A DNA stretch of 33,421 bases from an uncultured Methanobacteriaceae archaeon. Lineage in GTDB: Archaea > Methanobacteriota > Methanobacteria > Methanobacteriales > Methanobacteriaceae. Below, one piece after another: positions 27,463 through 33,421 of this stretch. A program made the translations under genes and the position numbers. The notes below the pieces were generated by a model. That model did not search any database, was not told where the DNA came from, and saw only the letters and a program-made list of their open reading frames with translations. The stretch is taken from NCBI GenBank assembly GCA_902782945.1, contig CACZOU010000068.1, forward strand, positions 1 through 33,421. The letters run 5' to 3'. Positions within the stretch are counted from its first letter, which is position 1. The number at the start of each line of letters is the position of its first letter.

Positions 27463-28796
27463 ATGTTTAAGTATTTTTCACGTTCGTAATTGAATACTTG
27501 TATTCTGTAATCGTCCCATTCTGCTCTTTTTATGTTGTAGAATTGGTTGTATACGTAGTCACCTAAAGCATTTTGTACTACTTCATCTTGTTCTAATGCG
27601 TGGTATGCTTCCCAGAGACTTGTTGGTAATGTTTCAATTCCACGTTCTGCTATTTCATCAGGAGTTAATGCGAATAAACTGTATTCTGTTGGTTCTCCTG
27701 GGTCAAGTTTGTTGTCTAATCCATCTAATCCTGCTTCAAGTAATACTGCAAATGCTAAGTATGGGTTACATGATGGGTCTGCAGATCTACATTCAATTCT
27801 TGTACCTAATCCTCTGGATGCAGGTATTCTTAGTAATGTGGACCTGTTTTTAAGTCCGTATGCAATGTAACATGGTGCTTCATATCCTGGTACTAAACGT
27901 TTGTATGAGTTTACTGTTGGTGATAATATTGAGGATAATGCTTTTGCGTGTTTTAATAATCCTCCTATGAAGTATAATGCTTCTTGTGATAATTGTGTTT
28001 CTGTGTCTGGGTCGTAGAATATGTTTTTACCATCTTTGAATAAACTTTGGTTACAGTGCATTCCGCTACCGTTAATTCCAAAGAATGGTTTTGGCATGAA
28101 TGTAACTTTGTATCCGAGGTTGTCTACTAATGCTTTGATAGCTTGTTTGAATGTTACTACTGCATCAGCTGTTCTTAGTGCGTCGTCGAATTTGAAGTCA
28201 ATTTCATGTTGTCCTGGTGCTACTTCGTGGTGGCTTACTTCAATATTGAAGTTTAGTTTTTCTAGTCCTAATACAATTGCTTTTCTTATATCTGTACCTT
28301 GGTCTAGAGGTTCTACATCGAAATATTCTGCATCGTCTGCTGGTACGTAGTTTCCTTCTTCATCTTTGTCTATTACAAAGAATTCAGGTTCTGGACCCAT
28401 GTTAAATTGGTATCCTCTATCACTAGCTTTCTTTAATGAACTTTTTAATACTCCTCTTGGATCTCCTTCAAATGGTGTTCCATCAGTATTGTATACATCA
28501 CAGATAAATCTGCATGCACCTTTTTCGTCAGGTCTCCATGGTAGAGGTGTGAATGTTGTTATATCTGGTTTTAATGCTAAATCACTTTGGTTGATGTCTA
28601 CAAATCCATCAATGGATGATCCATCGAATAATACTCCATCTTCAATAATGTCTTCTACATCACTTGGTTTTTTAAGTGATACAGCTACATTTTTTGGAAT
28701 TCCATGTATGTCTGAAAATTGACATCTTAAAAATTTACAGTCATTTTCTTCAATTTGTTTAACAATATTATCTATTTTGTCATCTCGTTCTGACAT
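27459..28796 (-). CDS. glnA: Glutamine synthetase type I
   Basis: This protein has 445 residues and condenses ammonia with glutamate using ATP. It shows GSI landmarks: [10 protein letters not shown] near the N-terminus, the ATP/metal segment [36 protein letters not shown], and [13 protein letters not shown] with active-site arginines. The length fits the shorter GSI-alpha type used by archaea; an adenylylation NLYDLPP-type site is absent, so control would be by NrpR and direct effectors. ATG follows GGTGA with seven bases between. A TATA box and two GGAA-N6-TTCC operators lie upstream, and a long leader of about 170 nt separates them from the start. Confidence 0.95.
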   Translation of the reverse strand: MSERDDKIDNIVKQIEENDCKFLRCQFSDIHGIPKNVAVSLKKPSDVEDIIEDGVLFDGSSIDGFVDINQSDLALKPDITTFTPLPWRPDEKGACRFICDVYNTDGTPFEGDPRGVLKSSLKKASDRGYQFNMGPEPEFFVIDKDEEGNYVPADDAEYFDVEPLDQGTDIRKAIVLGLEKLNFNIEVSHHEVAPGQHEIDFKFDDALRTADAVVTFKQAIKALVDNLGYKVTFMPKPFFGINGSGMHCNQSLFKDGKNIFYDPDTETQLSQEALYFIGGLLKHAKALSSILSPTVNSYKRLVPGYEAPCYIAYGLKNRSTLLRIPASRGLGTRIECRSADPSCNPYLAFAVLLEAGLDGLDNKLDPGEPTEYSLFALTPDEIAERGIETLPTSLWEAYHALEQDEVVQNALGDYVYNQFYNIKRAEWDDYRIQVFNYEREKYLNI

Positions 28797-28926
28797 TAAT
28801 TATTCACCTATGATTAAAATTTTTTAGTACTGGTATGGTATTGAGTATTATATAATTTAATATATTGATTATGATATAGTCCTTCATGGACTTTTAATCC
28901 CTTTTTTTGAAATATCATTTCTGTTT

Positions 28927-28940
28927 GGAAATGTATTTCC
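28927..28940 (-). promoter_or_regulatory. NrpR-type operator 2 (distal) for glnA
   Basis: GGAA-ATGTAT-TTCC is a perfect match to the GGAA-N6-TTCC operator known from Methanococcus maripaludis nif and glnA. It lies downstream of the predicted transcription start. Confidence 0.75.
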
Positions 28941-28949
28941 CTTACCATC

Positions 28950-28963
28950 GGAAGTGTATTTCC
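28950..28963 (-). promoter_or_regulatory. NrpR-type operator 1 (proximal) for glnA
   Basis: GGAA-GTGTAT-TTCC, a second perfect GGAA-N6-TTCC site, 23 bp centre to centre from the first (about two helical turns), right at the expected transcription start. Two sites allow cooperative repression by the two-domain NrpR. Confidence 0.8.
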
Positions 28964-28987
28964 TACTATAGACTATTGACATTATCC

Positions 28988-28995
28988 TATATAAA
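28988..28995 (-). promoter_or_regulatory. TATA box of glnA
   Basis: On the minus strand TTTATATA is preceded by purine-rich GAAAAGG, a fair BRE. Start would be expected near 28966, just before the operators. Confidence 0.6.
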
Positions 28996-29196
28996 CCTTT
29001 TCAAAAAAATCAAAATAAAAAACATTTTTTAAAGGATATAATTCAATAAAACAAGAATATTAATCTTTTGATATAAAAATAATCATCAATAAAAATTTAA
29101 TTAAAATTTTAAAATGTAATAAAATTCTATTAATAAATTTAAAACGTTTTTATTTAATAAGATATGTAATAAATAATAAATTAATTAATAATAATG

Positions 29197-29300
29197 AAAA
29201 GAAGGAATTATTCCTATTTTAAGAGTTTGATTATAAAATTCCTTCACGTCGGAAAAATAAGGATTTATTCCATCTTTTACTATTAATTTAATACTTTTTT
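29197..29300 (-). ncRNA. Candidate orphan small RNA
   Basis: On the minus strand a TATA-like AGATATATACC (around 29312-29322) precedes about 100 nt with no coding frame and no SD. It ends in a long stem, GAAGGAATT (29237-29245) with AATTCCTTC (29201-29209), directly followed by TTTT. This is promoter-body-terminator layout without an ORF. It might also be the 3' tail of the E1-like gene transcript. Only expression data can settle it. Confidence 0.3.
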
Positions 29301-29379
29301 TTAGAAATTGTTAAAATTAGGTATATATCTTTCTATATAAAAAAAGAAGAATATGTTGAATAATTTTTTTGTAGGTAAT

Positions 29380-29400
29380 TAATACTAACCATTAGTATTA
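29380..29400 (-). terminator. Hairpin after E1-like gene
   Basis: TAATACTAA-CCA-TTAGTATTA is a perfect 9-bp inverted repeat with a three-base loop, starting seven bases after the stop codon. It is not followed by a T run on the minus strand, so it may be a 3' end stabiliser rather than a terminator. Confidence 0.4.
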
Positions 29401-29407
29401 GTTAAAT

Positions 29408-30142
29408 TTAAAATTCTATTATTCTAAAGGAGTTTATATCAAATATGTCCCACATTAATACATTAGGAGATAATACAGTATTTTCTCTGCCTAATATGTA
29501 CTTGATTGTTTCACTAACTTCTAATGATCCAAATATTGCTGGAGTTACACCTAGTACTTGTGGTTTTTTAGAACTAATATTTAATAAATAATCTTTTGAA
29601 TCTTCAAGGGGTTTGTTTAATGAGTCTAATTTAAATAATTCTTCATAGGATGGAGTATTTTTATCAATTATTGTTAATTGACCTGAAGTTTCATCTACTG
29701 CACTATGTATAAAGGTTATGTCTTGTTTTTTAGCTTCTCTTGAAATTAATACTCTTGTATATACATTATCTACTGCATCTATTAGTACTTCGTTTCCTTG
29801 TAATATCTCTGAAATATTATCTTCGGTTACATGAACTTCGTATGTTTTAATGTTTATATCAGGGTTTATTTTTTTTGCTTCTTGTGCTGTTACTTCTACT
29901 TTTGATTTATTTATTGTATCTAGGTTACTTCTTATTTGGCGGTTTAGATTTGTTTTATCGAAAACATCTTCATCTATTATTGTTATATTTTCAAATCCTG
30001 ACCTAACCAGTTGTTCTATTATTGTTCCACCTAGACCTCCACATCCCATAACTACAACGGGCGTATTTCTTATTTTTTCTTGTTCTTCTTTTGAGAATAT
30101 TTCTATCTGTCTTGATATCATTTGGTTGTATAGTTCACTCAT
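29408..30142 (-). CDS. ThiF/MoeB/HesA-like E1 adenylyltransferase lacking zinc cysteines
   Basis: This 244-residue protein has the E1-like Rossmann fold. ATP-binding residues are visible: Arg11 (ISRQIEIFS), GCGGLGG at 33-39, Asp57/Asp59 with NLNRQ at 65-69, Lys81 and Asp125 in DAVDN. In MoeB/ThiF relatives two CXXC pairs hold a zinc. Here the first, normally PCYRCL-like, is PSYEEL at 164-169; the second, before VLGV, is ISSKKPQ. Cys34 is the only cysteine in the chain, so there is no zinc site and no usual catalytic cysteine. It could still adenylate a small sulfur carrier or a small molecule. Partner genes are not adjacent; it is followed by the glnA region and preceded by tRNA-Met. The family call is firm, the substrate unknown. 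Confidence 0.85.
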   Translation of the reverse strand: MSELYNQMISRQIEIFSKEEQEKIRNTPVVVMGCGGLGGTIIEQLVRSGFENITIIDEDVFDKTNLNRQIRSNLDTINKSKVEVTAQEAKKINPDINIKTYEVHVTEDNISEILQGNEVLIDAVDNVYTRVLISREAKKQDITFIHSAVDETSGQLTIIDKNTPSYEELFKLDSLNKPLEDSKDYLLNISSKKPQVLGVTPAIFGSLEVSETIKYILGRENTVLSPNVLMWDIFDINSFRIIEF

Positions 30143-30361
30143 TTATGATGCCTCTTGTTGTTATTTTTTGTTTATTATATATTATTATATAAGACAAATA
30201 TATTAACAATTGTTATATTTTTGTAATAATAAATATAATATCAAAATGAAATAATCGTTGAAATCATTATAATATTTAATAAAAATAGAATCAAAAATAT
30301 ATGAATGAAGTATTCATCACATACATTAAAATAACTTATACTATTTCATGTTTTTAGTATA

Positions 30362-30472
<111 letters not shown>

Positions 30473-30508
30473 GTGGCTACGCTTATTTATACTTTATGTC
30501 ATAGTTAA

Positions 30509-30517
30509 TATATATAC
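30509..30517 (-). promoter_or_regulatory. TATA box for tRNA-Met
   Basis: On the minus strand GTATATATATTAA lies about 40 nt before the tRNA 5' end, giving a leader near 18 nt. A direct repeat TATACTTTATG (30488-30498, 30513-30523) flanks it. The divergent thiC has its own TTATATAATATA around 30595-30606. Confidence 0.45.
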
Positions 30518-30649
30518 TTTATGGTTATGATATCAAAATTAATTAAAATTTTTCAAACTAAAAACAATTATAAGATATTATACAAAAATACTATTATATA
30601 ATATAATTATGAATGATATAAAATAAAGAAAAATAGGGGAGTATTTATA

Positions 30650-31936
30650 GTGACACAATTAGAACAGGCAAGAAAAGGAAATATAACACCAGAAATGGAA
30701 TATGTAGCTAAAAAAGAAAAAATTGACATTGAAAAACTACGTAGATACATAGCTTCTGGAAAAGTAGTTATACCAAAAAACAATACTACAAATACTCTTC
30801 CAACAGGTATAGGTAAAGATTTACACACAAAAATAAATGCTAATATTGGTTCATCTACTGAAATGGAAGATATAAATGTTGAATTAGAAAAACTAGATAT
30901 ATTAGTAAAATATGGTGCTGATGCAGTAATGGATTTAAGTACAGGCCCTAAATTACATGAAATCAGAAAAGCAATAAGAGAAAGAACTAACATACCTCTT
31001 GGAACAGTGCCAATATATGAAGCAGGAGTAGAAACAACAGGTAAAGGTAAAGCAATAGTTGACATGGATGATGACACTATATTTAATACCATAATAAATC
31101 AGGCAAAAGAAGGTGTAGACTTTATAACTGTACACTGTGGAATAAATCAAGATTCAATAAAAGCTGTGGATGATGCTGAACGTATAATGGGTATAGTTAG
31201 TAGAGGTGGAGCATTAACTGCTGCTTGGATAATGCATAATGAAAAAGAAAATCCATTATACAAAGAATTTGATTATCTGCTCGAGATATGTAGAGAATAT
31301 GATGTAACACTATCTTTAGGGGATGGTTTAAGACCAGGATGTACAAATGATGCAACAGATTTAGCACAAATAAGAGAACTGACAACACTAGGAAGATTAG
31401 TAAAAAGATCACGAGCAGCAGGAGTACAAGTAATGGTAGAAGGTCCAGGACACGTACCAATAACACAAGTAAAAGCAAACATGCAGATACAAAAAACAAT
31501 CTGTGATGGAGCACCTTTCTATGTACTAGGACCATTAGTAACAGATGTAGCACCAGGATATGATCATATAACTGCTGCAATAGGAGCAAGTATAGCAGGA
31601 GCATCAGGAGCCGACTTCCTATGCTATGTAACACCAGCAGAACATCTATGTATTCCAAATAAAGAACATGTAAAACAAGGAGTAATAGCATCAAAAATAG
31701 CTGCAGAAGTATCAGACATAGCCAAAGAAATACCAAGCACATTACAAAGAGAAAAAGAAATGGCAATAGCAAGAGATAACTTTGACTGGGAAAAACAATT
31801 TGAACTAGCAATAGATGGTGAAACTGCAAGAGAATATTATGAAAGTGAAAAAACTTCCGATGATGACATGTGCAGTATGTGTGGAGACTTCTGCGCAATA
31901 AAAATGATAAAAGACCATGAAAACGATAACGAATAA
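30650..31936 (+). CDS. thiC: Phosphomethylpyrimidine synthase ThiC, canonical
   Basis: This 428-residue radical SAM enzyme makes HMP-phosphate from aminoimidazole ribotide for thiamine. It starts at GTG after AGGGGAG. The conserved motifs are standard: SLGDGLRPG at 222-230, EGPGHVPI, APFYVLGPLVTDVAPGYDHI, YVTPAEHL, and the C-terminal CSMCGDFC with Cys408, 411 and 416. It aligns without shift to the other ThiC-like protein in the window, so they are old paralogues. This one keeps the active-site signature and is the likely thiamine enzyme. The leader appears short, with no TPP riboswitch. It is divergent from tRNA-Met. Confidence 0.95.
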   Translation: MTQLEQARKGNITPEMEYVAKKEKIDIEKLRRYIASGKVVIPKNNTTNTLPTGIGKDLHTKINANIGSSTEMEDINVELEKLDILVKYGADAVMDLSTGPKLHEIRKAIRERTNIPLGTVPIYEAGVETTGKGKAIVDMDDDTIFNTIINQAKEGVDFITVHCGINQDSIKAVDDAERIMGIVSRGGALTAAWIMHNEKENPLYKEFDYLLEICREYDVTLSLGDGLRPGCTNDATDLAQIRELTTLGRLVKRSRAAGVQVMVEGPGHVPITQVKANMQIQKTICDGAPFYVLGPLVTDVAPGYDHITAAIGASIAGASGADFLCYVTPAEHLCIPNKEHVKQGVIASKIAAEVSDIAKEIPSTLQREKEMAIARDNFDWEKQFELAIDGETAREYYESEKTSDDDMCSMCGDFCAIKMIKDHENDNE

Positions 31937-32053
31937 AATCATACAAAAAACAATATTTTTTAATATAATTAAAAATATATATTAAAACAATAAGTATTTA
32001 AACAAATTAATGTATTCATAAAGGGAAACAAAAAAATAAAGGGAGGAACTTCA

Positions 32054-32224
32054 ATGGCAAAAAAACGAGGAAAATCATTACCAGCTAGTGGAGCAGGTAT
32101 TGTAAGATATTTTGATGATGATACTTCAGGAATCAAATTAACACCAAATCAAGTAGTAATTGGAACAATAATAATTGCTTTAATTTGTATAGCATTAAGA
32201 TTCACAACTAGTGTTGGATACTAA
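32054..32224 (+). CDS. secG: Preprotein translocase subunit Sec61beta/SecG
   Basis: This tiny protein (56 residues) has the Sec61beta layout: a basic N-terminus MAKKRGKSLPASGAGIVRYF, an acidic turn DDDTSG, then one membrane helix (PNQVVIGTIIIALICIALRF) and a short tail. It helps form the SecYEG channel in the cell membrane. ATG follows GGGAGGA at 32041-32047 at ideal spacing. A TATA-like ATATATATT lies 70-80 nt upstream. It lies directly after thiC in the same direction but probably has its own promoter. Confidence 0.9.
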   Translation: MAKKRGKSLPASGAGIVRYFDDDTSGIKLTPNQVVIGTIIIALICIALRFTTSVGY

Positions 32225-32430
32225 CCTTCTTCTATTTTTTTTATTTTTAAATAATTATTTTACTTATTCTTTAATTCTAAACTTATATTATTAATCAAAA
32301 ACATAATTATTAATATACATAAAATATTTTTTAGTTTTATATATTTAATCAAATATTGTCAAATTAATATGAATTATTCATATTGATAGGGTTGGGAAAG
32401 TATAAAATAAAATAATAAGGAATGGAAAAT

Positions 32431-33421
32431 ATGACTAATAATAATGATAACTTTGTTGATAACACTCCAGAAGTTAATAAACCTCATAACATCGCTGGAA
32501 ATAATCCAAGATCAGCACAAGTATTACATAAGGCTCAAATAAAACCAAGATCACAAGATAAAGATATAAAAATAACAAAAATAACAGAAGAAGAAACAGA
32601 TTATCAAAATAAAGCTTCTTATATAATTCAAAAAGAATCAATTAAACTAAAAAGAAGAGTTGCTCCGGGATTATCTAAAATAATTATCAGAAAGAATGAA
32701 GAAAAACGTCAAAAAGAAGCAGCTAAAAAAGCTGAAGAGGCTAAGAAAGCTGAAGAAGCAAAAGTTAAATCTGAAACAGAAGAAGAAAAACCAAAAGAAA
32801 CTATAAAAGATAAAACATCCGAAAAAGTTAAAGAAGCAACAACAAAAGCAAAAGATGCTACAAAAACTGCAGCAAAAAATACATCTAAAAAAGTTTCTGA
32901 CTCAGCTAAAAACACATCTAAAAAAGTAGCAGATGCAACTAAGACTGCTGCAAAAAATACATCTAAAAAAGTTTCTGACTCAGCTAAAAATGCATCTAAA
33001 AAAGCAGCAGATGCAACTAAGACTGCTGCAAAAAATACATCTAAAAAAGCATCAGATAAAGTTAAAGAAGGAGCTAAAAAAGTATCCTCATCAGCATCAT
33101 CATCAGCAAAAAGTTTCACTCAGACTTTAAGAGAACAAGGTTTAATTGCAGCTGATAAAGCTAAAAAAGCTTCTGAGGAATTTTCTGATAAAGTTAAAAA
33201 AACATCTGAAGAATTCAGTGATAAAGTTAAAGATGAAGTTAAAAAAGCTTCTGATGAAAGAAAAGCTAAAAAAGAGGCTTCCAAAACAAATAATTTATCC
33301 GATGATAAATTAGTAAAAGCTTCTAAGGAAATTTCTGAAAAAGTTAAAGATAAAGTTAAAAAATCTTTAAACCAGGAAAAAGCTACAGAAGAAACTCCTA
33401 AAGAAGCTCCTAAAAAAGAGG
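32431..33421 (+). CDS. Lys/Ala-rich LEA/H1-like repeat protein, partial
   Basis: The frame is open from ATG 32431 (AAGGA 9 nt before) to the window edge, 330 codons and no stop. An ATG at 32422 in frame is too close to the SD. Residues 1-90 are polar (MTNNNDNFVDNTPEVNKPHN), with a basic RRVAPGLSKIIIRKNEEKR. From about residue 90 on it is nearly only K, A, E, S, T, D with alpha-helical repeats such as AKNTSKKVSDS and SKKVADATKTAA, then EEFSDKVKKTSEEFSDKVKDE. Such 11-residue-like amphipathic helices are known from group 3 LEA proteins and histone H1-like tails. There is no signal peptide or membrane helix. Function unknown: nucleic-acid binding, or desiccation-type protection, are options. A compositionally biased protein gives weak homology matches. 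Confidence 0.7.
   Translation, partial: MTNNNDNFVDNTPEVNKPHNIAGNNPRSAQVLHKAQIKPRSQDKDIKITKITEEETDYQNKASYIIQKESIKLKRRVAPGLSKIIIRKNEEKRQKEAAKKAEEAKKAEEAKVKSETEEEKPKETIKDKTSEKVKEATTKAKDATKTAAKNTSKKVSDSAKNTSKKVADATKTAAKNTSKKVSDSAKNASKKAADATKTAAKNTSKKASDKVKEGAKKVSSSASSSAKSFTQTLREQGLIAADKAKKASEEFSDKVKKTSEEFSDKVKDEVKKASDERKAKKEASKTNNLSDDKLVKASKEISEKVKDKVKKSLNQEKATEETPKEAPKKE
32872..33075 (+). repeat. 78-nt direct repeats in the LEA-like gene
   Basis: Two units of 78 nt (26 codons) start at 32872 and 32950, nearly identical (about five base changes), and a third partial one starts at 33028. Each begins GCAAAAAATACATCTAAAAA. The near identity implies recent tandem duplication, so copy number may vary among strains. 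Confidence 0.85.

Larger units (their letters stand above)
28797..29407. other. Long intergenic region upstream of glnA
   Basis: This 611-bp gap has the glnA leader and control region (28927-28995), a possible minus-strand small RNA (29197-29300), and an inverted repeat following the E1-like gene (29380-29400). Otherwise it is A/T-rich; no ORF longer than about 20 codons was supported. Confidence 0.5.

Noticed and set aside
31197-31946. 249-codon minus frame, Leu/His-rich
   Set aside because: It mirrors codons of thiC and has no SD or known motif; composition is the result of reverse-reading AT-rich codons.
32709-33119. 136-codon minus frame with repeats
   Set aside because: It is the reverse complement of the Lys/Ala-rich repeats; the plus frame has SD and a polar N-terminus.

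Overview
The window is strongly AT-rich and comes from a methanogenic archaeon of the Methanobacteriales; gene content and composition fit Methanosphaera best (genus is inference). Archaeal and methanogen markers are the PolD large subunit, Alba, class I lysyl-tRNA synthetase, Sec61beta/SecG, PurP, an MJ0406-type nucleoside kinase, NrpR, 6-phospho-3-hexuloisomerase, a tungsten/molybdenum formylmethanofuran dehydrogenase operon, and an elongator tRNA-Met with a bulge-helix-bulge intron. Start sites mostly follow GGAGG or GGTGA ribosome-binding sites.

Layout. 1-1.55 kb: 3' end of an ABC-2 permease and a membrane-anchored PQQ-type beta-propeller protein. 1.8-3.7 kb (minus): albA, then leuA. 4-10 kb (plus): PolD large subunit and anaerobic ribonucleotide reductase nrdD. 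9.9-10.7 kb (minus): a membrane protein with a YbjQ-like tail. 11-13.8 kb (plus): PfkB-type nucleoside kinase, then a diverged ThiC paralogue with a long leader. 14-18.3 kb: a TrkA-type regulator (minus), lysS (plus), a ModE/LysR-like regulator (minus) and hxlB (plus). 18.4-23.2 kb (minus): the operon fwdG-D-B-A-C plus a 93-residue protein. 23.6-24.7 kb: purP (plus). 24.9-25.3 kb (minus): two tandem small ferredoxins. 25.6-28.8 kb (minus): nrpR and glnA; the glnA promoter carries two perfect GGAA-N6-TTCC NrpR-type operators. 29.4-30.5 kb (minus): an E1-like ThiF/MoeB protein lacking its zinc cysteines, and tRNA-Met(CAT). 30.6-33.4 kb (plus): canonical thiC, secG, and a Lys/Ala-rich LEA/H1-like repeat protein that runs off the end.

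Themes. One-carbon and methanogenesis entry (fwd operon, with a molybdate/tungstate-type regulator 6 kb away), nitrogen control (NrpR, glnA), purine and thiamine biosynthesis (purP, two thiC paralogues) and DNA metabolism (PolD, NrdD, Alba). No CRISPR array, insertion sequence, prophage or rRNA was seen. The most interesting items are the ThiC paralogue with a rewritten active-site motif, the NrpR operator pair, the small protein translationally coupled to fwdC, the zinc-less E1-like enzyme, the unusual ferredoxin pair, a 9-bp inverted repeat bracketing a TATA element before fwd, and possible small RNAs or ORFs in the gaps.
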